Positions 6,777 through 15,803 of a stretch of DNA of 21,285 bases are shown here, piece after piece. Position 1 is the first letter of the stretch, and each line of letters starts with the position of its first letter. Under the pieces are notes generated by a model. That model saw only the letters and a list, made by a program, of their open reading frames with translations, had not been told where the DNA came from and searched no databases. Source of the stretch: a bacterium (lineage in GTDB: Bacteria > Gemmatimonadota > Glassbacteria > GWA2-58-10); the NCBI GenBank assembly GCA_021372515.1, contig JAJFUG010000050.1:1-21285 (forward strand), in the 5' to 3' direction. The position numbers were made by a program, and so were the translations under genes.

Positions 6777-7400
6777 ATGAGCACATTCAAGACTTTCCTC
6801 GTTTTCGGACCGAACGGCATCGGCAAGGGCACCAACGCCAAGGCCGTGGGCTGCCTGCCCGGTTACCTGCATTTCTCCACCGGCGACATGTTCCGCGCTC
6901 TGGTCGGGCGGGTCAAGGACGGCACGGCCTCCGAGCTGGAGCTGGGGATCGACCGCACCATGAAATCGGGCGCCCTGGTGGATGACCAGACCACGGTGAG
7001 CCTGGCCCGCGAAAACCTGGAGAAGCTGGTGGCTGACGGCAAGTTCAATCCCGCCACCGACTACCTTCTGCTGGACGGTCTGCCGCGCAACGTGGAGCAG
7101 GCCGGGATGATCGCACCGTTCGTCGACATCCAGGGTGTGCTGCACATCACCGCCGCGCGCGAGGTGGCTGTGGCCCGGATCACCGGCCGCGCCATGAAAG
7201 AAGGCCGCAAGGACGACCAGGACCCGGTGTCCGTGGGCAAACGACTGGACATTTTCTTCCAGAACCTGGGCAAGATTCTTTCGTTCTACGACCCGAAGTT
7301 CAACGGGAAAATGGAGTTCGACTCCGGCGTGATCCACTACATCGACGCCTCCCAGCGCCCGGCCAAGGTGCTGCGCGACTGCCTGGAATTCCTGCCCTGA
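6777..7400 (+). CDS. Adenylate kinase-like nucleoside monophosphate kinase
   Basis: A 207-aa cytoplasmic P-loop kinase of the adenylate kinase family (NMP + ATP to NDP + ADP). Visible motifs: Walker A GPNGIGKGT at 11-19, the NMP-binding STGDMFR at 34-40, DGLPRN at 100-105, and a short LID with ITGRAMKEGRKDDQDP near 140-155. Standard Adk has GPPGAGKGT and DGFPR, so this is a divergent copy with the short LID and no zinc cysteines. It is not next to ribosomal-protein or secY genes, where the housekeeping adk often sits, and so may be a paralogue; nucleotide preference is uncertain. AAGGAG lies five bases before the ATG. It has its own promoter and a strong terminator, hence is monocistronic. 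Confidence 0.88.
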   Translation: MSTFKTFLVFGPNGIGKGTNAKAVGCLPGYLHFSTGDMFRALVGRVKDGTASELELGIDRTMKSGALVDDQTTVSLARENLEKLVADGKFNPATDYLLLDGLPRNVEQAGMIAPFVDIQGVLHITAAREVAVARITGRAMKEGRKDDQDPVSVGKRLDIFFQNLGKILSFYDPKFNGKMEFDSGVIHYIDASQRPAKVLRDCLEFLP

Positions 7401-7440
7401 CCGCCGGGACGAGTCACGCCGACGGACCCGCAACAAAGAG

Positions 7441-7480
7441 AAAGCCGCCCGGAGATTGTCCGGGCGGCTTTCGATTTTTC
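7441..7480 (+). terminator. Strong rho-independent terminator, probably bidirectional
   Basis: A 13-bp perfect stem, AAAGCCGCCCGGA / TCCGGGCGGCTTT, with loop GATTG, followed by CGATTTTTC. It lies 40 bp after the kinase gene. In the other direction it ends TTTCTCTTTG and can serve the converging 59-aa gene. Confidence 0.88.
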
Positions 7481-7507
7481 GGAGCTATCCAGCTCTGCCG
7501 TCAAGGC

Positions 7508-7687
7508 TCAGACCAGAAGGTCGATACGGCCTTTCTCCTGAGCGCGAAGTTGCCTCTCACTTTCCTGCTTCCGGTTCTTTTCCTTCTTCTCGCGCCGGTT
7601 GTACATATCCTGCTGCGAGGCCTGGTCTTTATCGAGAGGCTGTACTCGGTAAGCGGCGCCACCGGTCGGGATCTCTGTTACAGCCAT
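7508..7687 (-). CDS. Hypothetical 59-aa charged protein
   Basis: I do not recognise the family. From the ATG at 7687-7685, with GGGAG nine bases upstream, the product opens AVTEIPTGGAAYRVQPLDKD. It has a very basic, K/R/E/Q-rich helical middle (NRREKKEKNRKQESERQLRAQEKG) and ends GRIDLLV. A longer in-frame ATG at 7744 would add 19 residues lacking this character. There is no signal peptide or membrane helix. It lies alone between the kinase terminator and an AT-rich spacer, converging with the kinase gene. Small size makes this call less certain, but the ribosome binding site and the ordered N- and C-terminal motifs favour a real gene. Confidence 0.6.
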   Translation of the reverse strand: MAVTEIPTGGAAYRVQPLDKDQASQQDMYNRREKKEKNRKQESERQLRAQEKGRIDLLV

Positions 7688-7868
7688 GTGTGGTGTCTCC
7701 CGGGACCTTGATTCAAGGTTGAATCCCGCTGTCGCTTCGGGCAAGACGGAATATGTAAAATAGTATTCTATTACGAGTTATCGGCAGGCTCGGGCGTATC
7801 TTTAGTCTTTGCAAAAGAATAAGGGGCCCGGAAAAAATTCGCCACCTGCGGCGCGGGCCACAGGCGGC

Positions 7869-7900
7869 AAAAAAAGCTGCCCGCCGTTCGAGAGGCGGCA
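7869..7900 (-). terminator. Probable terminator after the HAD phosphatase gene
   Basis: On the minus strand TGCCGCC-TCTCGAAC-GGCGGGCA forms a stem with one bulged G, followed by GCTTTTTTTG. It begins 24 bp after the HAD stop codon. Confidence 0.65.
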
Positions 7901-7923
7901 TTTGTCTTTTCGGGAGGAAAAAA

Positions 7924-8634
7924 TCAGAGGGCGGCCAGGAAACTCTCCACCTCGGCGCGTGCGGAAAGGAAATCCGGCGCCACCAGATCGGCGCCCGCCG
8001 CGACAAGGTCCGCCTCGCTCACCGTGCCGGTGGCCACGGCCAGGGTGCGTGCGCCTATGGCCTGCCCGGCCCGCACGTCCCGCACCGTGTCGCCTATCAC
8101 CACGCTGCGCTCGGGTGGGAATGTGACGCCGAAGTGACGGCAGGCCTCGTCATAGGCCAGATGGGCGAGCTGCTCGCGGGTGATCGAGTTCTCGCCGAAC
8201 CCGCCGGTGGGGAAATAGCGCGCCATGTCCAGGGTGGCGAGCTTAATCATCGCCCCCTCGCGCACGTTGCCGGTCAGAAGGGCCAGAGCGCCCAGCCCCT
8301 GCGACATCTCGACCAGCTCACGCACCCCGGGGTAGAGTATCCATTCGCTGGGGTTAAGGCTCTCCTGCCTCAGGTAGCGTACGTAACCGTCGCGGAAAGT
8401 CTCCCAGTGCGGCAGAAGGTCGGCCCCGGAAAGTTCGGGACGGTAGGCGGCGACGATCTCCTCGAAGATCACCCGGTCGAGCTTGCCCGCCATGTGAATG
8501 CCGTCGATGGGACCCTCGATCCCCAGCACCTCGCGGCAGGAACGCACGAAACTGCGGTAGCCGCTGTGGTTGGTCGAAAGGATCGTGCCGTCGATGTCAT
8601 ACAGGAACAGGCGCTGCGTGGCGGGGCTTGTCAT
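7924..8634 (-). CDS. HAD-superfamily phosphatase (phosphoglycolate phosphatase-like)
   Basis: A soluble HAD hydrolase of subfamily IA. Counting from the chosen start, motif I is LYDIDGT (nucleophile D13, D15); a helical cap follows (about 18-95, with IDGIHMAGKLDRVIFEEIV), then motif II LLTGN, then motif IV VVIGDTVRDVRAG and ARTLAVATG. These enzymes cleave phosphate monoesters such as phosphoglycolate or sugar phosphates; the substrate is not decidable here. I chose the ATG at 8634-8632 because motif I then lies at the usual distance from the N-terminus. An upstream in-frame ATG at 8682 adds 16 residues (RSCLIGPGARSDIAL), and neither start has a strong ribosome binding site. It is likely monocistronic, with a terminator directly behind it and repeat copies F and G upstream. 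Confidence 0.85.
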   Translation of the reverse strand: MTSPATQRLFLYDIDGTILSTNHSGYRSFVRSCREVLGIEGPIDGIHMAGKLDRVIFEEIVAAYRPELSGADLLPHWETFRDGYVRYLRQESLNPSEWILYPGVRELVEMSQGLGALALLTGNVREGAMIKLATLDMARYFPTGGFGENSITREQLAHLAYDEACRHFGVTFPPERSVVIGDTVRDVRAGQAIGARTLAVATGTVSEADLVAAGADLVAPDFLSARAEVESFLAAL

Positions 8635-8735
8635 TAGTGCTATATCCGATCTCGCGCCCGGGCCGATAAGACAGGAGCGCATGTCATGTCACATGAAGTG
8701 GAACGAACTCGGTATCTGTATAAGAATCCAACCTT

Positions 8736-8775
8736 CAATCCCCCCTATGCCCCCCCCTTTACGAAAGGGGGGATC
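8736..8775 (-). repeat. C-run/G-run palindromic repeat, copy F
   Basis: TTCAATCCCCCCTATGCCCC continues into a perfect 9-bp hairpin, CCCCCCTTT-ACG-AAAGGGGGG. Same family as copies B and D, more diverged. It lies between the converging ends of nothing but the HAD 5' flank and the PorV 3' flank. Confidence 0.75.
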
Positions 8776-8816
8776 GCACCCTGGGGCCCTCAACTTGCAC
8801 GGGGCATCGAGCGCAC

Positions 8817-8850
8817 ACCTTTGCCAAAGGGGGAACGAGGGGAATTTAAA
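8817..8850 (+). repeat. C-run/G-run palindromic repeat, copy G
   Basis: CCTTTGCCAAAGGGGGAACG followed by AGGGGAATTTAAAA, in the orientation of copies A and C and degenerate in its C run. It lies nine bases past the end of the PorV gene, so it would be in the 3' end of that transcript. Confidence 0.7.
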
Positions 8851-8858
8851 ATCACTCT

Positions 8859-9815
8859 TCAGAAACTGTAGTTGAAGCTGAAACGGTGCGAATCGCCCAG
8901 GCCCTCGACATAGGGCACGAAAGCGTAGTCGAAGCGCAACTGCATGTAGACTATCCCGAAGCCGAACGACATGTCCTCGTTGTTCAGGCCGGAGCGGTAG
9001 CCCACACGGCCGTAGAGCATCTCGCGCCAGCCGTACTCGGCGCCGAAAGCCAGACGGGCATCGTTGTCGTTGGGTCGCACGATCTCGGCCGTGACCGTGG
9101 CCGCGCCGCGCGCCCAGGGCAGGCCCTTGTGGTAGGAGGCGCCCACCGCCACCTCCCGCGGGGCGTCGTAACCCTTGTTCTCGTACTTGAGCTGGGTGCC
9201 CAGGTTGCGCACGCTCAGGGCCGCGCTCAGGCCGGGGATGATCGTGCGGGAGCGCACCCCGATATCGAACAGCATGGCGCTGGCGGTCTGGGAGTCCAGG
9301 TTCTCGTGGACCCAGCGGGCGGTCACCCCGGCCGAGACCAGCTCGTTGACCCGCATGGCCGCACTCACCCCCAGGGCCATGTCGAACGGGCTGAACGTGC
9401 CCTGGGCCTCCACGGAGTTGGTCTCGCGCCGCTCCAGCTCGCCGGCGCTGAAATAGTTCATCGACACGCCGACCTTGAAGCGGTCCACATCGAACACGTA
9501 GGCGGCGGCGCTCTGCGACATATCGGCGATCAGGCGCTGGTGGGTGAAGAACAGCTCGCGCTCCGGGGCGTCGGTCAGGCCGGCCGGGTTCCAGAAACAG
9601 CCCGCCGCGTCATCCGACAGAGCGGTGTACGCCGTGCCCAGGGCCGCCGCGCGCGCTCCCACCGCGGTCTTCAGAAAGTTCAGCGCCGTGGTGCCGGTGC
9701 TGGAATTGATGTCGTCCGCCCGCAGGCTGCCCGCGGCCGGGAACAGGCCGGTGAGCAGCAGGAGCGCCGCGACCGCCGCTCCCGGACGGAGCGTGTGTTT
9801 ATTGAATGTCGGCAC
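8859..9815 (-). CDS. PorV/PorQ family outer-membrane beta-barrel protein
   Basis: A 318-aa protein with an N-terminal signal (hydrophobic AAVAALLLLTGLF, cleavage near AAGSLRA). It has the PorV/PorQ hallmark ALNFLKTAVGARAAALGTAY followed by SDDAAGCFWNPAGL. The rest alternates in short amphipathic beta strands and ends in the aromatic FSFNYSF typical of outer-membrane barrels. In Bacteroidota, PorV shuttles type IX secretion substrates at the outer membrane; in other FCB phyla the family is common and less defined. The start is a GTG with GAGGGA six bases upstream. It lies 25 bp after the M6 protease gene, whose C-terminal domain looks like a secretion signal, so the two probably form an operon of substrate and carrier. 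Confidence 0.88.
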   Translation of the reverse strand: MPTFNKHTLRPGAAVAALLLLTGLFPAAGSLRADDINSSTGTTALNFLKTAVGARAAALGTAYTALSDDAAGCFWNPAGLTDAPERELFFTHQRLIADMSQSAAAYVFDVDRFKVGVSMNYFSAGELERRETNSVEAQGTFSPFDMALGVSAAMRVNELVSAGVTARWVHENLDSQTASAMLFDIGVRSRTIIPGLSAALSVRNLGTQLKYENKGYDAPREVAVGASYHKGLPWARGAATVTAEIVRPNDNDARLAFGAEYGWREMLYGRVGYRSGLNNEDMSFGFGIVYMQLRFDYAFVPYVEGLGDSHRFSFNYSF

Positions 9816-9840
9816 TCGATGTCCCTCGTTTGGGTTTGGC

Positions 9841-12800
9841 TCAGCGTATCACGGCGAATTTTTTCAGCACCCGGGCGGTGCCGGCTCCCTCGCTCCGGGC
9901 CTCGATCAGCACGAGGTACACCCCGCTGGCGTAGCGCGAGGCGTCCAGGACCACCTCATTGTCCTGGCCCGCGGCGGCGGAGGTGGCGCCATCGGTCTCG
10001 GCCACGGTCTCACCGCTGGTGGTCAGCACCTTGACAGTCACCCGGCTCACATCGCCGCGGCCCAGACGGTAGACCACGCGGGCGCGATCACCGCGCAGCG
10101 GGTTGGGCCAGACATAGCATGTGTTCTCGCTCAGGGCCGTGGCCGCGGAGGGCAGGCCCGGGTTCCTCTGCGCGGACGAGCTTAGGCCCGTGCGCGCCGG
10201 CCCGTTACCCAGGCCGGCCCACTGGGGCGAAAGCTTGGTTGAGCCGGTGGACCAGGCGTACAGGAAGCCCTCGGCGTCCGAGCACAGAAGGTCCAGCTTA
10301 CCGTCCCCGTCCAGGTCGGCGGGCACAGGGGGCAGCACCGCGTCGCTGCCGGTGGGGAAACGCTCGAACGGACGGCCCGTGCCATCCGCCCGGTAGGCCG
10401 CCACCAGACGTCCGCGGGTGGAAACCAGCATCTCCTGGGCCCCGTCCCCATCCAGGTCGGCCAGGGCGGGCGCGCTCATGTAGGGCGCGGGATAGGAGTA
10501 ATCCATGTTCAGGTGCAGCGGGTGACCGGCCAGGCCCGCGCCGTTGTACTCCAGTACGTACAGCTCGGCCCCGTCCTTCTCCGGCGAGTCGGGGAAATCC
10601 ACCGGCGCCACCAGCTCGTTCAGCCCGTCGCCGTCCACATCGCCTAACGCCCCGCCGGCCAGGCAGGAACCGCCGGTGAGCACCGGCCAACCCGCGGACG
10701 GCTCGCCCGTGGCGGCGTTAAGGCTCCAGATTTTTCCATCTTCAGCGAACGCGCAGACCCGCGCCTCTTCCGAGGAGCCCGGCAGGCCCATCTTGCCGAC
10801 CAGAGGGGCGCAGACTATCGGCGCACCCAGATCGGCTGAATACTTTTCATGTCCCTGCCTGTCGAAAGCCAGCAGCTTGCCGCCCAAGGTGCCCACGAAA
10901 ATCGCGCTCGGGGCCAGGGTGGCGTCCTGCAGCACGGCGACCGGGGCCACGGCCTCAGCCCCGATCGAGACCGGGAAACCGTTCAGGTGGCCGCCCGCGC
11001 CGGTCAAGGCGAAAAGCTGCGAGCCGGATGAGCCGTTGCGGTTGGGCAGCAGCACCTCCAGGGCACCGTCGCCGTCGAGGTCGGCCAGCACCGGGGTGGC
11101 GCTGTTAAGGCCGGGCAGGCGCACGGGCCAGCCGGGCAGGCTGGTCAGGCTGCCATCCGCCGCCAGTCGCCAGGCGAACACCTCGGCGTGCGCGGTGGCC
11201 ACCACCACTTCCGGCACCCCGTCGCCGTCGATGTCCCCTGCCGCGGGCGAACCAGGGACCGAATCCCCTGCCGCCGCTCCGAATCCGCCCCAGCCCGAGG
11301 CCAGGGCCACGAAAACCCGGCCGTCCGAACTCACCTGCACCACGTCCTCCCCGGGCGTGCGCGGGTCGAGGTCGATCACCAGCGGGCTGGACCCGTTGCT
11401 GCCGCTGCCCAGGATGCGCGGCCAGCCGGACAAAGTATGCGGTATCTGCGGCCCTGAGGCCACGCTGTTGAACTTGACATCCACCGCGATAACGCTGTCC
11501 ACCGACGGCTCGCCCGGATAGACGTTCAGCGAGCGGAAGCCCGAGATTTCGAGGTTGGAGGGCAGGCCGGTGAAAGAGGCGCTGGGCGGGCTGGTGTAGG
11601 GGCCGTAATCCAGGTTCAGGTTACCCAGGACCAGGCTTTTCACCCCCGGCACTCCCCCGCCAAACACATCGAACGGGCTGCCGAACCCCGGGTCCAGGGA
11701 GGCCGGGAACGGCTCCAGCAGATGGTTCAGGCCGTCCGCCTCCACCAGCCCGATCCCCAGATGCTCCGGCTCGGTGTTGACCGAGTTGAGGGTCAGCTCG
11801 CGGTTGAAAGTGCGGCGCAGCACCTCCTCGTCGATATGCCAGATCAGGATGCCCGAGCCCAGGCGGGCGCTGTCGGCTGCGGACATCTCGGGCAGCCCGG
11901 GGCCCAGGGTGTTGGGGATGGACCAGTCGAACTCGGCGTAGCGGCCGTCGTCCATCTGGTAGTCATCGATCAGCAGGTCGGGGAAGAAATTGTCCCCCCC
12001 GCGCTCGTCGAAATCGAACTTACTGTTGAAATTCTCGTCCCGCAGACGGTTCTCCAGCAGGAAATACTCGGTGGAGGAGATGGGCACCTTGATCACCTTG
12101 ACCCCCTCGCCCCACAGCTCGGTGGCCTTGAGCCGGATGTCGTTCCAGTTGCCGCTCACCGTGACCGGCTCCTCCCAACCCATGAACACCTTGCTCCAGG
12201 CGTCCGGGTGGGCCGGGATGCGGCTGACCGTGTTGAAGAACCCGGTGGCCATCAGGGAGAAAAAGCCCACCGTGGGCCGCGTGCCGACCATGGTGTCGTA
12301 CAGGTCGGGCAGCCCGAAATAGTGGCCGATCTCGTGCACGATCACCCCCAGCAGGCCCTGCAGGGCGCCCTGGCTGTTACCCGGCTGGTCCCAGTCCTGG
12401 ATCGCGGTCTCGGGGAAAATCTGGATGAACTGCACGAAGAACGGGCTGCCGTCCGGCTTGTGGTCGCCCGTGGCGATGCCCTGGTAGTCCGGCTTGCCGT
12501 TTTCCAGTATCTCGGCCAGCAGGGCCCGGTTGATCGAGACCGGGTGGATGTCGTCCGGGGTGTCCGGGACAAAATCCGTGTGCTGGCCGCAGCCGGCGCT
12601 GAAGACCATTATCATATCATACTTGGAGAAATCCATCTCGGCGTCCGCGGCCTTGATCGCGTCCACCGCCAGGTTGCAGGTGCGCAGGCTGTAGTCGTCG
12701 TCCTTGCCGTACTCGGCCATTTCCTTGTCCAGGGTGTAGATGGCCGAGATGTCGGTCAGCGTGTCGGGCACCTCCAGCACCACCTTGCCCTGGCTGACCG

Positions 12801-13227
12801 CCTGGTAATACTGGCTGGCCCAGAGGAGGTTGCGCTGGACATACAATTTGGCTTTGGAGTCGATGCTGTTGTCCTGGACGATGTTGCCCGCGGCGTCGAA
12901 GGTGAAGAACGGGATGTCGCCCCAGGTGCCGGTTCCGGTGGTCCGCGGGTTGTTGTCCGGCTTGAACTGCACGCGGATCACGCCGATCTTGAGGTGCAGG
13001 GGCCACTGGGTTGCGGCGAGCTGTGTGCCGGCCGGGGCGCCGCCCAGGAACGCCTTGAGCGCCGGGGCGTCCGGGTTGGGCATGGAGCCTTGCGGAACAT
13101 GGGAGCGGCCCAGAGCGGGCGACGGACCCAGGGATTGAAAGTCCAGCGCCCGGGCGGCGCCGGCGAAACAAAGACAGGCCACGGCCAGGAGCAGCGCTCC
13201 CGGCTTTACGATTGACTTTGAGGTCAT
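9841..13227 (-). CDS. Secreted M6 family (immune inhibitor A-like) metalloprotease with FG-GAP-like repeats and C-terminal sorting domain
   Basis: A 1128-aa multidomain protein. Residues 1-28 are a signal peptide (KPGALLLAVACLCFAGAARA). The protease domain spans about 75-480. The zinc site HEIGHYFGLPD is at 298-308, with E299 as catalytic base, followed by LYD and a Met-turn SLMATG (M326), as in M6 peptidases. Residues about 610-1010 carry at least five DLDGDG or DIDGDG calcium-binding loops (such as AAGDIDGDGVPEVVV and ADLDGDGALEVLL) in FG-GAP/VCBS-like blades. The last 95 residues begin YVWPNPLRG and end VLKKFAVIR, the pattern of FlgD-like/type IX C-terminal domains. It probably degrades or binds proteins at the cell surface or outside the cell. 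GAGG lies four bases before the ATG. The PorV-like gene follows 25 bp later. Confidence 0.93.
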   Translation of the reverse strand: MTSKSIVKPGALLLAVACLCFAGAARALDFQSLGPSPALGRSHVPQGSMPNPDAPALKAFLGGAPAGTQLAATQWPLHLKIGVIRVQFKPDNNPRTTGTGTWGDIPFFTFDAAGNIVQDNSIDSKAKLYVQRNLLWASQYYQAVSQGKVVLEVPDTLTDISAIYTLDKEMAEYGKDDDYSLRTCNLAVDAIKAADAEMDFSKYDMIMVFSAGCGQHTDFVPDTPDDIHPVSINRALLAEILENGKPDYQGIATGDHKPDGSPFFVQFIQIFPETAIQDWDQPGNSQGALQGLLGVIVHEIGHYFGLPDLYDTMVGTRPTVGFFSLMATGFFNTVSRIPAHPDAWSKVFMGWEEPVTVSGNWNDIRLKATELWGEGVKVIKVPISSTEYFLLENRLRDENFNSKFDFDERGGDNFFPDLLIDDYQMDDGRYAEFDWSIPNTLGPGLPEMSAADSARLGSGILIWHIDEEVLRRTFNRELTLNSVNTEPEHLGIGLVEADGLNHLLEPFPASLDPGFGSPFDVFGGGVPGVKSLVLGNLNLDYGPYTSPPSASFTGLPSNLEISGFRSLNVYPGEPSVDSVIAVDVKFNSVASGPQIPHTLSGWPRILGSGSNGSSPLVIDLDPRTPGEDVVQVSSDGRVFVALASGWGGFGAAAGDSVPGSPAAGDIDGDGVPEVVVATAHAEVFAWRLAADGSLTSLPGWPVRLPGLNSATPVLADLDGDGALEVLLPNRNGSSGSQLFALTGAGGHLNGFPVSIGAEAVAPVAVLQDATLAPSAIFVGTLGGKLLAFDRQGHEKYSADLGAPIVCAPLVGKMGLPGSSEEARVCAFAEDGKIWSLNAATGEPSAGWPVLTGGSCLAGGALGDVDGDGLNELVAPVDFPDSPEKDGAELYVLEYNGAGLAGHPLHLNMDYSYPAPYMSAPALADLDGDGAQEMLVSTRGRLVAAYRADGTGRPFERFPTGSDAVLPPVPADLDGDGKLDLLCSDAEGFLYAWSTGSTKLSPQWAGLGNGPARTGLSSSAQRNPGLPSAATALSENTCYVWPNPLRGDRARVVYRLGRGDVSRVTVKVLTTSGETVAETDGATSAAAGQDNEVVLDASRYASGVYLVLIEARSEGAGTARVLKKFAVIR

Positions 13228-13462
13228 CGATCCTCACCGGCTCGATTGTAATTCGAAAATCAGGATAATTGTCCGCCGTCACACGATACCCACATACTGC
13301 CCCGGAGTTCCGGCAAGGCGGCTGGATAAAGATAATAACTTTGAGCGGATGTCTCAAACCTTTTTCCTGCGGCGCCGCAGCTTCAGTCGAACTGAGTGGC
13401 AAAAAGCGGGCCAGCTGCCCGCCGGCCTGCTCCCCACGGACCGCCGGGCAGCCGGAAAATCA

Positions 13463-13491
13463 TTGACAATCCCGCCGGGACTGATTATGCT
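13463..13491 (+). promoter_or_regulatory. Near-consensus sigma70 promoter upstream of the Tat oxidoreductase
   Basis: TTGACA (13463-13468), 17-base spacer, TATGCT (13486-13491). The expected start near 13498 leaves a leader of about 230 bases before the ATG at 13730, long enough to hold regulatory structure. Confidence 0.65.
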
Positions 13492-13512
13492 GGAACTCAC
13501 CTCTGACCTTAA

Positions 13513-13528
13513 CTGTAAATGGTTACAG
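13513..13528. promoter_or_regulatory. Candidate operator CTGTAA-ATGG-TTACAG
   Basis: A 6+6 inverted repeat with a four-base centre, located about 15-30 bases downstream of the predicted transcription start. TGTAA-N4-TTACA resembles operators of LacI/GalR-family sugar repressors, although the usual central CG is absent. A repressor bound there would block elongation from the 13463 promoter. Confidence 0.45.
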
Positions 13529-13729
13529 CCGAACAGTTTCTCCGGACAGCCGTGGCGCGGCAGGCTCCCCGCACCCGGTCCCTCCCCGGTCCTGACGGAG
13601 AACTCAGGGGGGCCGATCCATCCTTGTGCAAGAATTCCGTTTGAATAGGCAGGTCTACTCCGCAGTCCAATTCACCATATTATGGGGCGGTCTTTTTGTG
13701 CCGTCCGAAAACAGACAGGGGGCTGTCAT

Positions 13730-15091
<1,362 letters not shown>

Positions 15092-15128
15092 GCCACCGGC
15101 TGTGACGGATGTGGATCGGCCGGGGCGT

Positions 15129-15157
15129 TTGCAGAAACTTTATCGAAGTGTTATCGT
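15129..15157 (+). promoter_or_regulatory. Possible weak promoter of the cytochrome gene
   Basis: TTGCAG (15129-15134), 17-base spacer, TATCGT (15152-15157). It falls in the spacer between oxidoreductase and cytochrome, with no terminator before it, so the cytochrome could be made both by read-through and from its own start. Confidence 0.3.
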
Positions 15158-15207
15158 TTAATTGGCGGATTCCCCGGCCGACCTGTCCCCAAAACCGTGA
15201 GGTGCAG

Positions 15208-15750
15208 ATGAAAAGAATTCTCACAGCAGTAAGCGTTGCAGTGCTGACTTTCGCTTTCACCGGCCTGGCCGGGGCGGCGACCTATCAGCACAAGTTCACC
15301 GGCGCCAGCAAGTGCAAGGTCTGCCACATGGCCGAAAAGAAAGGCAACCAGTACGGCGTGTGGAGCGGCTCGTCGCATGCCAAGGCTTTCACTGTCCTGG
15401 CCACGGATGAGGCCAAGGCGGTGGCCAAAAAAGCCGGCGTGGCCGATCCGCAGACCGACAAGGGCTGCCTGAGCTGCCACGTGACCGGGTTCGACGCGCC
15501 GGCCGAGATGAAAGGCCCGAAGTACGCGCAGGAGGAAGGTGTCACCTGCGAAAGCTGCCACGGCCCGGGCGAAGACTACTCGCCGCTCAAGGTGATGAAG
15601 GACAAGGCGGCCGCGGTCGCCGCCGGCCTGAAGGTTCCGGACGAGAAAACCTGTAAGCAGTGCCACAACGAGAAGAGCCCGACCTACAAGCCGTTCAACT
15701 ATGCAACTTTCTGGGCCAAGATCAAGCACGACAATCCCCTGACCCAGTAG
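15208..15750 (+). CDS. Periplasmic tetraheme cytochrome c (c554-like)
   Basis: A 180-aa protein with a Sec signal peptide (residues 1-23, cleavage after GLAGA). It has four CXXCH heme-binding motifs: CKVCH (36-40), CLSCH (87-91), CESCH (114-118) and CKQCH (149-153). SGSSHAKAF near 53-61 is a conserved piece of cytochrome c554-type and related multiheme proteins, where the extra histidine (H57) can serve as a distal heme ligand. It would carry electrons in the periplasm. I chose the ATG at 15208 because GAGG precedes it and the signal peptide then begins MKRIL; the longer frame from 15109 adds 33 residues without export features. It lies 116 bp behind the Tat oxidoreductase and ends at a good terminator. 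Confidence 0.92.
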   Translation: MKRILTAVSVAVLTFAFTGLAGAATYQHKFTGASKCKVCHMAEKKGNQYGVWSGSSHAKAFTVLATDEAKAVAKKAGVADPQTDKGCLSCHVTGFDAPAEMKGPKYAQEEGVTCESCHGPGEDYSPLKVMKDKAAAVAAGLKVPDEKTCKQCHNEKSPTYKPFNYATFWAKIKHDNPLTQ

Positions 15751-15803
15751 AATGGCGTTTCCTCCAGCCGCTTTTCAAGCGGAACAGGTCATTGTTGGAG
15801 AAC

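Larger units (their letters stand above)
13228..13681. other. Gene-free divergent intergenic region with promoter, hairpins and candidate operator
   Basis: About 450 bp between the divergent M6 protease and oxidoreductase genes. It holds a perfect palindrome CTGCGGCGCCGCAG (13367-13380), nested GC hairpins (13406-13452), a near-consensus plus-strand promoter (13463-13491) and an inverted repeat (13513-13528). Small ORFs here lack ribosome binding sites and family features. I find no clear promoter for the protease gene. Confidence 0.6.

Noticed and set aside
11722-13215. 497-aa plus-strand ORF opposite the M6 protease
   Set aside because: Antisense shadow; the minus strand carries signal peptide, HEXXH and repeat domains.
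13349-13648. 99-aa plus-strand ORF in the divergent spacer
   Set aside because: No ribosome binding site, no family features, and it contains the predicted promoter and inverted repeat.
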